From Palaemon carinicauda (lineage: Eukaryota > Arthropoda > Malacostraca > Decapoda > Palaemonidae): a DNA stretch of 64,000 nucleotides. The stretch is taken from the NCBI RefSeq assembly GCF_036898095.1, contig NC_090744.1, positions 12,956,143 to 13,020,142 of the forward strand. Direction: 5' to 3'. The notes beneath the pieces are model-generated. The model was not told the DNA's origin and did no database searches. It worked only from the letters and a program-made list of their open reading frames with translations. Shown here piece by piece: positions 19,504 through 29,531 of this stretch (positions are counted from its first letter, which is position 1; every line of letters begins with the position of its first letter). A program made the position numbers and the translations under genes.

Positions 19504-19828
19504 CAGAAGGGCCCCCCAACTCACAGTCGACTTGAAAACACTCGATTTAAAAACATTTAAGAGATACAAACAAATCAAACTGAAACTAATACAAATAAGA
19601 TACAGAAATGACTGTAATAAAACAATATATCATTTGATACAGTATGTAAAAAGACATTTGTAGTAACCTGATATCTATTTCCTAAGAACACGACTATTTG
19701 TTGACTTATGTTACCTGGAAATCATAGGCACGGGTTTCAGGTTAAGCCTACCCTAGGACAGAATTTAACATAATTTGACTTATAAACAGCCCTTTTGGAA
19801 CCAATTAAGTTTGTAAGTTAAGGACCTG
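19504..19828 (+). mobile_element. Tc1/mariner-like MITE, 'CAGGTCCTCAACTT' family, copy 1
   Basis: Flanked by TA on both sides. The left end is a decayed CAG-AGG-CCCCCAACT; the right end is AAGTTAAGGACCTG, the complement of the family end CAGGTCCTCAACTT. Interior blocks 'AACCTGATATCTATTT' and 'GACTATTTGTTGA' recur in copies at 21974 (inverted), 22820 and 43667. Non-coding. TA target and inverted ends suggest a Tc1/mariner-type derivative. Confidence 0.65.
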
Positions 19829-19830
19829 TA

Positions 19831-20315
19831 ATGGCAATCTGTGAAGCCAGATTAAAAAACCAGAGGGAAAAACAGTTATCACCGCTATGTAATAACCGTA
19901 CATACAAACTGTCACAACATATAAATCAGAACGACTTCCAAGCTATTACTGAATAAAATTTCAGTTGTGGAATATATATAAACTTGCATAACAAGATTTA
20001 TACAAAAAGAAAGTCTGGTATATGATAACAAACTACTGTATCAGCATATACTCCGAGAAAAACTATACCGACATATTTTGTGCCGATCAGTTAGTTTAAA
20101 CGTGTTTAGAACCGAATTTACAATCGCAAGCTGCTTAGAGACTGAGTGGTACCTTTATCCTCTCTGACAAATCATTAATACAGGGAAAAATTAAAACCTT
20201 AGCAGACATTAATGATGGGCTAAAAGACACCCAAAATAGATGTATAAATATCATTTGAGGAAAATACTTTGACTTTTTTATATAAACCTATGATGGATAG
20301 TCAATGTTCTTATGG
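19831..20315. other. Spacer with one relative of the 9694 foldback loop
   Basis: Positions 19832-19905 resemble the loop of the foldback at 9694-9826 (GGCAATCTGTGAAGCCAGAT versus GGCAATTTGTGAGGTCAGAT). Nothing else recognised. Confidence 0.5.
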
Positions 20316-20560
20316 AAGGGATTTTGACGAAGGAAAAATCTATTTCTGGGCTCAACCTGTGTCGCTCCGTGAAATGCTCCTTATAAAGCACCATTTCTAA
20401 GGTATAAATACTGCTAAATATACCAGAGAAAAAAGTTGCATGGAATGCCAGGAATATACCCTGCTCGCTCACCCTTATAGGGTGTCGGTATAGTAACTGG
20501 GGCGAGTTAAAACCACTATAAGAGGTCCCTTACCAATTGGTCTATACACTTCACAGGTGA
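20316..20560 (-). mobile_element. Isolated DIRS terminal repeat
   Basis: Begins AAGGGATTTTGACGAAGG, the complement of the right end of element 1, and continues through TTTCTGGGCTCAACC, ACCAGAGAAAAAAG and GGTGTCGGTATAG, all matching element 1's terminal repeat with substitutions. No coding sequence or partner terminus is adjacent, so this is a lone or truncated end of a related DIRS family. Confidence 0.75.
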
Positions 20561-21209
20561 CATCATCCTCTTACAAGCAAATACAGTACGGAAAACAGTG
20601 AGAAAATTAATAAATCAATATTGCCAATAACTGTGATACAGAGGCCATGACTATAAAATAAGTTTAGGGACCTTTTCAATTGAGCGAGGTGTTACCACTT
20701 CTGCAGTATATGTACAATATCAGACCCTATTAGAATCATTAACAGGCAAAATACATTTAAAAGTATTTTAGCAAAAGAGAAAAAACATTATCTATTTATA
20801 CAGGTGAAAATATTTTTACAAAAGTCATTTATCACAGCTGAAGAGACTAAAAACCATTATCTATTTTCTACAAAATCTCCTTTCACATAAAAAGTATTCC
20901 TTCTAAGATTGAATTCATTCCAAAATTAAAACAGCAGTATTTTTAAAAGGGAAATTTCATAAAAACCTAAATGTATTCTGCCTATTAATAATGTTATAAA
21001 AATACCTAGTAAGCCCTAAAAATCAGATACAATTTGAATACACCTGAGGAACAGAATGCCAGGATGTCTGCTTAACATGGAGTACATAAATGCATGGAAC
21101 TATAGGTGCTTGATGAGAATAATTCTTCATCTGTGACTAAGCCTGCATTCGTAAGTAAAGTGACCTTTGCAGATAAATTCTAAGTTCAATATACTGTTCT
21201 AAAGGTACT
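20561..21209. other. AT-rich spacer
   Basis: No genes, shared repeats or exon candidates recognised. Confidence 0.45.
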
Positions 21210-21480
21210 TTTTGCTCCTAAGTTCCTTTCAACAATACTGAACACATTAAACTTTAGAAAAATTCAACCGCGACGGCAACGAAACCTGAGCAGGTACTAC
21301 GGAAACTCAATTAGAATTCTCCCTTCTGAAAATAATGACTTTTGCTATCCCTTCCCTTCAGCGTGTTTCTTGTTACTGAACGCGTTAAATCGTGGAGAAA
21401 TTCAACTACGACCCTAATGAAACCTGAACAAGTACAGTACTACAGAAACTTTATGGAAAGTCTTCCTTCTAAAAATGACA
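21210..21480 (+). repeat. Diverged tandem duplication, two ~135-bp units
   Basis: The two units share TTTTGCT, TTAAA/TTAAAT, GAGAAATTCAAC/GAAAAATTCAACC, GAAACCTGA-CA-GTAC and TCTTCCTTCTAAAAATGAC/TCTCCCTTCTGAAAATAATG blocks with many differences. Non-coding and old. Confidence 0.65.
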
Positions 21481-21973
21481 ATTATTGAAATAATTTGTAT
21501 TTTTTCCTAACGATATAACCCTTTAGCTATTTATAGCAAAAGGTTTGTATCCCACATACGGAACTAACAATGATTTCACCAATCCCTGTATTTTATGACG
21601 CCTATAAAGTTATCTGTGATATATCATAACATAAAGCTCTTTTAGGTTTAAGTGTTTCTTACAGAGCTCAGACTAAAAGCATTGAAGGCTTTTATACATT
21701 TACGTAAACGGTCAAGTTTGACTTTACCCTTCTGATGAAAAACTGATAATCTCAAAAAGCTAAAACTTTTTATGAAAGAGTAATAACCTTTTGTTAATCC
21801 CTACAATTATGGACATCTAAGTCTAAATTCATCAAATAGAATTAGAACGAGATCGAATACCTTCAAGTTCACATACTGTATCTAAATAATATAAGTTAAT
21901 TCATACAGTACATATCTTTCTGTATCTCCTATCTTCAGCGGATAAAACAAATGCTTTTCTACACATTCCCTTA
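21481..21973. other. AT-rich spacer
   Basis: No genes, shared repeats or exon candidates recognised. Confidence 0.45.
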
Positions 21974-22220
21974 CAGGTCCTCAACTTGCAAAATTAATTG
22001 ATCCCAAGAAGCTGTTTGTAAGACAAATTGTTTTTAAGTCCAATTCTTTTACATTTTGGACTAGTTTAGAGCTAACCTGAATTCCATACCTATGATTTCC
22101 AGCTACAAAACTCAACAAATAGTCAGGTTTCATATGAAATAAATATCAGGATATTACAAATGATATCTTGCTTACTGTATTAAATGATAAAATATTGTTT
22201 GATTGTAAGTTGAGGACCTA
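21974..22220 (-). mobile_element. Tc1/mariner-like MITE, 'CAGGTCCTCAACTT' family, copy 2
   Basis: Best-preserved ends of this family: left CAGGTCCTCAACTTGCAAA and right TTGTAAGTTGAGGACCTA, with TA on each side. Inverted relative to copies 1 and 3: their interior block 'GACTATTTGTTGA' appears here as its complement. Non-coding, 247 bp. Confidence 0.72.
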
Positions 22221-22407
22221 TATATGAAGAGTTTGATTTAACTATACTGTACAGTATATAACATAAAAAATAGTTTACTCTTCACCACAAATGTACAGAC
22301 TAAAGCTACAGACACCTGTTCCTCATTCTAATATACTTCTAAACAATACCTAATATTTCTCATACAGAGAATGATACATTCAATACAACTTTACGACTTT
22401 CCAAGTA

Positions 22408-22553
22408 TTACGCTATTCTTTTCAATATGGCTTCTCTTTCCAAGGAGAAGGATCTGATGCGAGTTCTCGATGAAATTCTCGTCCTTGGGGATGCTGGAAT
22501 TGGTGGGAATCTCTTCGGTGGATTCTCTTCATGCGGTCGTAACGCACCAACAT
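22408..22553 (-). other. Candidate host terminal exon
   Basis: On the minus strand a good acceptor (TTTTCTCTTACAG) is followed by 40-48 codons in either of two frames. One reads VGALRPHEENPPKRFPPIPA and ends ...LEREAILKRIA-stop; the other reads MLVRYDRMKRIHRRDSH... and stops 14 bp earlier. GC content is higher than the surroundings and no repeat partner was found. No family recognised. Neither frame can be spliced directly onto the WDR55-like exon without an immediate stop. Confidence 0.3.
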
Positions 22554-22606
22554 CTGTAAGAGAAAATTACGATTTTAACATGTTATTCATTAACTGATTT
22601 AAAGTG

Positions 22607-22608
<2 letters not shown>

Positions 22609-22643
<35 letters not shown>

Positions 22644-22760
22644 AAGCTACAACCTCTGTTGGAAAAGCAAGATACTATAAGCTCAAGGCCTCCAACAGGG
22701 AAGAATAGCCCAATGAGGAAAGGAAATAAGGAGATAAATAAACAATATAAGAAGCAATGA
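22609..22760 (-). repeat. (TTA)n microsatellite with LINE-like tail
   Basis: A run of about 11 TTA units is followed by the complement of the tail block found at 8920-9057 (ACTAAGCTACAACC, GGAAAAGCAAGATACTATAAG, CCCAATGAGGAAAGG). The inverted orientation places the microsatellite at the 3' end of the inserted element. Confidence 0.7.
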
Positions 22761-22819
22761 ACAACCAAAATACAACACTTTAAAAACAATAATAATTTAT
22801 TCCATGACTTTTCATACTA

Positions 22820-23113
22820 CAAAAGGTCCTCAACTTTCAAAAATTCGGAGATACAGAGAAAAATACAACTGAAAATAACAAAGCTAAAGAAATACAGTAA
22901 TAAGATATATCATTTAATACAGTTAGCAAAACGACATGTGTGATAACCTAATATCTATTTTATATGAAACGTGACTATTTGTTGAATTTTGTAGCTGGAA
23001 CTCATAGGGATGGGGTTCAGGTTAGGTCTAAATTTCTCAAAAATTCAACTTACGGCAATTTGACTTTTACAAACAGTTTCTTGGCATCATTTAAATTTGT
23101 GTACTTGAATAGG
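22820..23113 (+). mobile_element. Tc1/mariner-like MITE, 'CAGGTCCTCAACTT' family, copy 3
   Basis: Left end after TA: CAAAAGGTCCTCAACTTTC. The interior shares 'AACCTAATATCTATTTTA', 'GTGACTATTTGTTGAATTTTG' and 'ACTCATAGGGATGGGGTTC' with copies 1 and 2. The right end is decayed (TTTGTGTACTTGAATAGG) and is abutted by a TTAA-targeted MITE. Confidence 0.65.
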
Positions 23114-23421
23114 TTAACCCTTTTACCCCAAAGCTCTTTGGAAATTTCCAACCCTTAACCCCCAGGCGGTTATTTTTTTCCCAGTACATTTTGCAGTATA
23201 TTTTTTTTAAATTGCTCTAACAGCCTTAATTTTTGTCATAGAGAGGTCAAGTTGGTCTCAATCTCTTGAGAAATGCCTGAATTTTCTCAAAAAATTATCA
23301 AAAATATGAAAAAAAAAATTAAATAGCATTTTTATGCAAGGACGTACCGGTACATCCATGGGGGTAAAAGGGTGGGTTTTGTGAAACGTACCAGTACGTC
23401 CTTTGGGGGTAAAAGGGTTAA
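23114..23421 (+). mobile_element. piggyBac-like MITE, long subfamily, copy 4
   Basis: TTAA on both sides, the family's inverted ends, and the palindrome region at ~23339-23356 (one base changed: CCGGTACATCC). It is nested at the edge of MITE copy 3 of another family. The bases just left of it (TTTGTGTACTTGAATAGG) are repeated just right of it and followed by another TTAA. Confidence 0.82.
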
Positions 23422-23588
23422 GTTTGTGTACTTGAATAGGTTAAAGTATGAAGACTAATGAGGTGAAAAATATCACACTAAAATAGCTCGTCATTTCAAA
23501 ACATTGTAATAAAAACTGTGTTGATAAATTACTCAATAATATGAAAAACAGAATGAAGGACTCTTGGCAACATTAACAGTTACATTTA

Positions 23589-24065
23589 GGTGCTATTATA
23601 TTATGCTATCTACCGTCAAATTTCTACTATAGTATGGTATCTACCACAAAGTATGTTATCTGCCGTCAATGTTAATCCTCCTGTTTGATGAGGATTATCA
23701 AACAGATTACTTACCACCTGTATGTTATCCTCATTGGACTTTAATGATAGTTTAATAATATTTATTGGATGGATAACATGGATGCTTAATTATAAACAGT
23801 TTGTAGGTTGGGTTAGGTTAGGTTAGATTAGGACATGGGTGCATAATTATAAGCAGTTTGTAAGTTAGGTTAGGTTGGGTTAGGTTAAGTTGGGTTAGGT
23901 TAGGTTAGGTTAGGTTAGGTTATCAAGTCAGTAGTGATCCTCCTTATTAGAGGCGGATTAGCAAGTAGACCGTACCCTTAGGGACTGATGGTGGGTATCA
24001 TACTATAGTCAGAGAAGGGTGGTAGATAGCAAAATCGACGGTAGATAGCATACTATAATAACACC
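23589..24065. mobile_element. Tc1/mariner-like MITE carrying TTAGG repeats
   Basis: TA-flanked element of 477 bp with ~29-bp terminal inverted repeats: left GGTGCTATTATATTATGC, then TATCTACCGTC; right GACGGTAGATA, then GCATACTATAATAACACC. Sub-terminal copies of the TATCTACCGTC motif recur inside on both arms. The middle holds two TTAGG-type tracts. No coding capacity. Confidence 0.75.
23805..23922 (+). repeat. TTAGG-type repeat tracts inside the MITE
   Basis: Two tracts of GGTTA units with occasional GGTTG variants, separated by a duplicated 'ATAATTATAAGCAGTTTGTA' segment. The longer tract ends in five perfect units. TTAGG is the ancestral arthropod telomere repeat; here it is internal to a TA-flanked element, so this is not a chromosome end. 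Confidence 0.8.
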
Positions 24066-24483
24066 TACATTTACTCTGCTCAACTGTTACTGTTCACTTG
24101 CTTTTTATACAAAAACAACAAATGCAGCCATTTCTAGTCCACTTCAGAACAAAGGCATCAGTCATGTTAATTTATATCTGGGATTTGGCATGTTCTTATC
24201 ACTGCATTGACCAGTGCGGATTGGTGACGGTGGGAGATTTTCATCTGATTGTTCACTGTAAACCAACCTAGTATGGGTGGCCCAGACTAGTACAGCTTTG
24301 CTGATCATGGCGATACCTAAACCCTTTCACGACATCAAGCTATTCCCACTCAGAAAGGGCTTTTTATAGTCATGAGCTAAAAAATTTCTTCTTACAATTT
24401 CATTATTATTCTTAAAATATAATTATTTCACTACAAACCAATTGCTCTACATTAACCCAATTTTCTAAGATTTCACCAGTCGT
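24066..24483. other. Spacer without recognised features
   Basis: The 24205-24360 part is more GC-balanced than its surroundings and may be a conserved or repeated segment, but no second copy or coding sign was seen in this window. Confidence 0.4.
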
Positions 24484-24600
24484 TTTTATCTCGAGCTTTT
24501 AAATCAATACTTCTCCATTCATCAGCTCCTGCTTAACAACACATAGTCCTCAGCCATGTAGGCCTGGGTCTTTCAACTCTTCTATTACTTATCCTAAAAT
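24484..24600. repeat. Dispersed repeat, LINE-like, copy 1
   Basis: Shares 'TCGAGCTTTTAAATCAATAC', 'TTCTCCATTCATCA', 'CATAGTCCTCAGC' and 'ATGTAGGCCTGGGT' with 26895-27165. Read on the minus strand it resembles decayed coding sequence of a non-LTR retrotransposon, but no catalytic motif is visible. Confidence 0.55.
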
Positions 24601-24755
24601 ATTTCATGTATCTTTATTCATTACTTATATACTGTATAGTTTACTTGCTATTCCCTTATTTCCTTTCATCACTAGACTACCTACCCTGATGGAGCCCATA
24701 GGCTTGTAGCATTTTGCTTTTCCATCCAGGGTCATAGCTTGGCTAGTAAGGGATA
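24600..24755 (+). repeat. LINE-like 3' tail, third copy
   Basis: Shares the blocks 'CCTTTCATCACTAGACTACC', 'GGAGCCCATAGGCTTGTAGC' and 'TTTTCCATCCAGGGTCATAG' with the tails at 8920 and 22609, more diverged. The microsatellite is lost. Confidence 0.6.
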
Positions 24756-24838
24756 ATGATTTCTGTGTAAAAACAAATACTCTAAAAGGCTGATTTAATC
24801 AATTTTTTTATTCCTTACCTAACAGATTTTTATATTTC

Positions 24839-25147
24839 TTAACCCTTTTACCCCCGGGGTATTTGGAAATTTCCAACCCTTAACCCCCAAGGGGTTATTT
24901 TTTTCCCAGCACATTTTGCAGTATATTTTTTTTTAAATGGCTCTAACAGCCTTAGTTTTTGTCATAGAGAGGTCAGGTTGGTCTCATTCTCTTGAAAATG
25001 CCTGAATTTTCTCAAAAAATTATCAAGATTATGAAAAAAATAATTTTTATAGCATTTTTTTGCAAGGACGTACCGGTACGTCCATGGGGGTAAAGGGATG
25101 GGTTTTGTGAAATGTACCAGTACGTCCTTTAGGGGTAAAAGGTTTAA
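24839..25147 (+). mobile_element. piggyBac-like MITE, long subfamily, copy 5
   Basis: TTAA both sides, ends CCCTTTTACCCCC and GGGGTAAAAGG, perfect palindrome GGACGTACCGGTACGTCC at 25066-25083, and the second near-palindrome GTACCAGTACGTCC. Same order and size as the other long copies. Confidence 0.82.
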
Positions 25148-25329
25148 CGGATATGCCGGCTGAGGTCTGAAACGTTCATGAATGCAAGACGCGTGAGAAA
25201 AATGCAAACCTACACAATACAGTACCTTTAAAAATACCAGACTTAATAGAATTCATTTTTATAATCACATTTACAAAACTTAGCAGTCTAGAAATTAATC
25301 CTTTACAAAAAGAATGATATCTCTTAGGA

Positions 25330-25540
25330 ACAAAATTACAGGAGAGGGGGGTTCCCAGTTCCCTCGTCCTGTCCCTTTTAGTCGCCTCTTACGACACGCA
25401 GGGATACGTCGACGTTATTCTAATTTATGTTATGCCCCTGGGGCCACAGGGGACATAACCCGGCTGAATCCCTGGAAAAGTTCCCTTTTGTTCCTTTTTC
25501 GATATCCACTACCCCCCAAAATTGGGGGGAAGGACTTGGT
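25330..25540. repeat. Probable dispersed repeat (TTACGACACGC type)
   Basis: GC-rich for the area, with 'TTAGTCGCCTCTTACGACAC' and 'GCCCCTGGGGCCACAGGGG', the latter a hairpin. From general knowledge similar blocks recur widely in arthropod genomes, but only one copy is visible here, so the repeat call is inference. Confidence 0.4.
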
Positions 25541-26105
25541 AAACAGACATAAAGAATTATCATTAGTCTACTGTTCATTAGTATTCAAATCCTTCTTACC
25601 TTTATTAGAGCGATGTAGATTGGTGTCTTGATATTTATCCAAAGACTGAACAACACAATGGTCTCGGCATTGGCCAATTGTAGAAGTCATGTTACATCAA
25701 GTCTTACACGTGTCAGAAAGGCCATCACACTGTGGAGTTGAGTGGGGAAATGATGAGCCACAGTGCCCCCGAGATGTGTTCATAACCATACAAACAGGCT
25801 TTCAGCTTCCTTCCTTTGCAGACATCCATCGTAGAGTTCAAAATCTGTGAAGAAAAGTATGAATTTTAGCATTTCTTGCATTAACTACTCTGAAGTCATT
25901 CAAATAATAATTTCATAATACTACTTATTCCTTAAATTCTTCTACTTAACATGAAGACTCATGAAGTTTTTAAGTGGAGATTCTCACAATCAAATACCCA
26001 TCGCTTCGAAGTACTAATAAAAACTCTAGGTTGATAAATTACAACTCAATAACGTGAAAATTAAAATTAAGGATTCAGAAAAAGATAAGCTCACATATAT
26101 CCAGC
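25541..26105. other. Spacer without firm features
   Basis: A weak minus-strand exon-like interval exists near 25800-25860 (TTCTTCACAG followed by short open frames); it was not called. No other feature seen. Confidence 0.4.
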
Positions 26106-26417
26106 TTAACCCTTTTACCCCAAGGCTAATTGGAATTTTCCAACCCTTAACCCCCAGGGGTTATTTTTTTTTCAAGCACATTTTGCAGTATACTTTTTTA
26201 AATTGCTCTAATAGCCTTAATTTTTGTCCTAAAGAGGTCAGGTTGGTCTCATTCTCTTGGAAAATGCCTGAAGTTTCTCAAAAAAATTATCAAAAATATG
26301 CAAAAAAAAAAATGTAAATAGCATTTTTTTGCAAGGACGTACCGGTACGTCCATGGGGGTAAAGAGATGGGTTTTGAGAAACGTACCAGTACGTCCTTTG
26401 GGGGTAAAAGGGGTTAA
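26106..26417 (+). mobile_element. piggyBac-like MITE, long subfamily, copy 6
   Basis: TTAA both sides, ends CCCTTTTACCCC and GGGGGTAAAAGGGG, perfect palindrome GGACGTACCGGTACGTCC near 26335-26352, and near-palindrome ACGTACCAGTACGTCC. The interior matches the other long copies. Confidence 0.82.
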
Positions 26418-26894
26418 TAGTCTAAAGATTTTCTCCTTAAAATCACAATATCATTCTTAATGTATAATTATTTCACTAAAGACCAATTGCTTTACATTAA
26501 CCCAATCTGGGGTAGCGGAAATATCCACATGCTAGAACTGCATAGAAGTCCAGTTTTCGAAGATCTAAGTATGTACTCAATACCCTGAGAACCTCTAGCG
26601 GTGAAACTGATCCTTCTCTACTCCAGAAATGAAATGCCATATGACATTAACCAACTATTACAGTACTACCGTAATACAACGGAAATACGCAAAATTACTC
26701 GGCACGCCATTGTATACAGGTGAAACAAAGGTGCAGAGTATGTACTTTAAACTACCTGACTTGAATAAGCTAATGCATGAAGAGTACATAGGTTTATTAC
26801 TGAATTACTCACACACAATCAAATACAGACATATCAATGAGACCTGGACCAATATTCAGATATCATATCATTATCATCTCCTCTTAAGCCTATT
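26418..26894. other. Spacer without recognised features
   Basis: A plus-strand 103-codon open frame at 26629-26940 has no recognisable motif and runs into a dispersed repeat, so it is not called as a gene. Confidence 0.4.
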
Positions 26895-27165
26895 GATGCA
26901 AAAGGCCTCGGTTAGATCTAGCCAGTTGTCTCTATCTTGAGCTTTTAATTCAATACTTCTCCATTCATCATCTCCTACTTCACGCTTCATAGTCCTCAGC
27001 AATGTAGGCCTGGGTTTCCAACTCTTCTAGTGTCTTGTGGAGCCCAGCTGAACGTTTGGTGAACTAACCTCTCTTGATGAGTGCGAGGAGCATGCCCAAA
27101 CCATCTCCATCTACCCCTCATCATGATCTCATCCACAGATAGACTGGACTCAATTTAGATTCCTA
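26895..27165. repeat. Dispersed repeat, LINE-like, copy 2
   Basis: Longer relative of 24484-24600, sharing 'ATCTTGAGCTTTTAATTCAA', 'TTCTCCATTCATCATCTCC', 'CATAGTCCTCAGCAATGTAG' and 'GCCTGGGT'. It continues into 'GTGCGAGGAGCATGCCCAAA' and 'CCATCTCCATCTACCCCTCA'. Read on the minus strand it looks like decayed non-LTR retrotransposon sequence; no RT motif is visible. Confidence 0.5.
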
Positions 27166-27469
27166 TCTGACTCCCATCTCAAAGGTTCTCTTGAGAGACA
27201 CGAGAACTCGAGTGACGTCCCACGCCGGCGATTTGCATTCCCTAGGCAGAAAAGATTATTCGAAGCTCCCCATGAGCATAGACAATTCCCAAGAAGGGGA
27301 AACGTTTAATCCTATCCGTCTGAAGACTTGGCTTAAGGCTGAGAGGACGACTTTCCCCCTGGAGACTAGGATGAGCCTTTCCCGACAAACGCAAAGCAGG
27401 AAATCAGTCACAGAAGAAGGTCCACTTCCCCTGGTAGACTGCTACTGATGATCCTCACAAGTATCCAGA

Positions 27470-28480
27470 CCTCTGTGCTGTGCCTCACAAAAACCCTTTC
27501 ACTCGGACGACATGCTGGGTAGTTGCCAACCGCGATGAACGATAAAAGATACTGAGATGTGGTACCAATGCAGGTTGGGCTGACAGAGGAGGGTGGACCA
27601 TAGGGGTAGTTCTCGCCATACCAAGATGCGGAGCATCAGAAAGTCTGGATAACAGTCGGCGTGTGCCCATCGGGATCATCCTTTCATACAATGTCGTCAA
27701 TAGTCTCTTAATTGGTCAGCAAATCCAAAAGAAAAGTGGGAAGGCGAACGCATTCATGTTATTCAAGGGATATCCAAAAGTATCCTCTAATGATGCCGAC
27801 AAGTCTAGATTTGACAAGAAAAATACTTGTAGCTTCTTGTTCATCAGTGTAGCAAGCCCCAAAGTTCAAGAAGCCTTACCACCGAGCAGAAATGTGAAAA
27901 CTATTCCGATACTACCATATGTCCCTGGGGAATAAGCGTCTCTTCAAGCACAGGAATGAACCTAGCTGACAGCTCTACTGCGTCGTCAGCCTCGCAAACG
28001 TTAATCTGCTTTCCTAACTTGCAAAGGGTTTGAAACAGTGTCCCCTTGTTTGTTTAAGTAGGCCACTACAGTAGTGTTGTCGTCCATCAGCACCACTGAA
28101 TACCCAATCAAACACTATTATTAACCTTGCAATAGTAGCAGTGCTGCTTCCATTTTCATATCTCCAAGGTAGTGTAGATCCTGAGGTGTGTACAGCCCCT
28201 CCATCCTTGGATGCATCTGTGAACATCAGTGTTTCCAAAGGTGAGGAATCTAGTGGAGTTTTCCTAATGAGTTTCTCGTCCTTCAGCCACCAGACTGCAT
28301 CGTCCCGTACTTCCAAGCAGCCCAACCAATTCTGACCATTGTCACTTAATGGATGTCAATTCTCCCTTGATGGGAGCCTCAGTTGCCTTCCGAAGGTCAC
28401 TGTACTCGCTGTCGGCAAAACTTACAGAGATGATGACTGCTTGTACAGAATACTGCCACAGTTACAACCAGGTTTACCAG
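27470..28480 (-). mobile_element. DIRS-like retrotransposon fragment C (RNase H region)
   Basis: Minus-strand remnant. Readable pieces: DDAVWWLKDEKLIRKTPL and LETLMFTDASKDGGA (start of DIRS RNase H, with the TDAS motif), then SVVLMDDNTTVVAYLNKQGD in another frame, then decayed sequence. Element 2 has the corresponding LLFSDASDTGWGA and VEVNSDNTTALAYISKQGG. RT and YR are missing. It lies just outside the left end of element 2, so element 2 may have landed beside or within older DIRS debris. Confidence 0.75.
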
Positions 28481-28617
28481 GACAAATCTGCCCGTCACCT
28501 TGTACAGTCTCCCTACAATCAGACGCACAAATCAAAGAGCTCTGCTCCACATGGGCTTGGACTGAATCTTTTTTGTAAATCTTTTGTATGTAGATATTTT
28601 TTTGTCCAATAAACATC

Positions 28618-28655
28618 ATTACCATTATTATTATAATTATTATTATTACAGTATA
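28618..28655 (+). repeat. (ATT)n microsatellite
   Basis: Interrupted ATT/ATTATTATT run. No conserved tail was recognised beside it. Confidence 0.6.
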
Positions 28656-28788
28656 TTATCATTATTTTTAAAAAATGAGAAAACAGTTTATGGAGCAGCA
28701 GAGTACATCTGTACTGTGAGTACTTGGTTGCCTTTTGTTTGGGTGGAGCTTACCCTCCACCTGCCAGAAACAACTACTGCCTTGTTTT

Positions 28789-28990
28789 AAAATGTTATTT
28801 TCATTAGTAAAATAAATTTTTGAATATACTTACCCGGTGATCATGTAGCTGTCAGGTCTGCTGCCCGACAGAAAAAACCTACGGGCGAAATACGCCAGCG
28901 ATCGCTATACAGGTGGGGGTGTACATCAACAGCGCCATCTGTCGAGCAGGTACTCAAGTACTTCATGTCAACACAGAACCAATTTTCTCC
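28789..28990 (-). repeat. DIRS element 2 left inverted terminal repeat
   Basis: Runs from ATGTTATTTTCATTAG through ACTTACCCGGTGATCATG to GAACCAATTTTCTC. The inner ~165 bp are the complement of the right repeat (for example GCGATCGCTATACAGGTGGG). The outer ~40 bp are unique to this end and are recorded in the complementary region. Confidence 0.88.
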
Positions 28991-29034
28991 TCGGTCCACT
29001 GGGTCTCTATTGGGGAGGAAGGGTGGGTCCTTTA

Positions 29035-29130
29035 ATTCATGATCACCGGGTAAGTATATTCAAAAATTTATTTTACTAATGAAAATAACATTTTTCAATA
29101 TTAAACTTACCCGGTGATCATGTAGCTGAT
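29035..29130 (-). repeat. DIRS element 2 internal complementary region
   Basis: First half is the complement of the left end (GATCACCGGGTAAGTATA through GAAAATAACAT). Second half is the complement of the right end (TTTTTCAATATTAAACTTAC). It sits beside the left repeat, the YR side of this minus-strand element, as expected for DIRS. Confidence 0.9.
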
Positions 29131-29531
29131 TCACACCCAGGGGGGTGGGTAGAGACCAGCATACATGTTAACATTAAAAGCTAAGTATTTCGTATTTCAT
29201 TTTAGCAGTTATTCAAAATAACAAACATAAAATTAATAAGTACCTGGTAAGGAAGTCGACTTGAACAATTACTCTGCCTTTTTAAGTACGTCTTCCTTAC
29301 TGAGCCTCGCGATCCTCATAGGATGCTGAGCGACTCCTAGGAGCTGAAGTATGAAGGGTTGCAACCCATACTAAAGGACCTCATCAAAACCTCTAATCTA
29401 GGCGCTTCTCAAGAAAAGAATTTGACCACCCGCCAAATCAACCAGGATGCGAAAGGCTTCTTAGCCTTCCGTACAACCCAAAAACAACAATAAAAAACAT
29501 TTCAAGAGAAAGATTAAAAAAGGTTATGGGA

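Noticed and set aside
23805..23922. Chromosome end (telomere)
   Set aside because: The TTAGG tracts are short, interrupted and inside a TA-flanked inverted-repeat element with ordinary sequence on both sides.
25800..25860. Minus-strand host exon after TTCTTCACAG
   Set aside because: Only about 20 codons open, no clear donor, and joining it directly to the WDR55-like exon gives an immediate stop.
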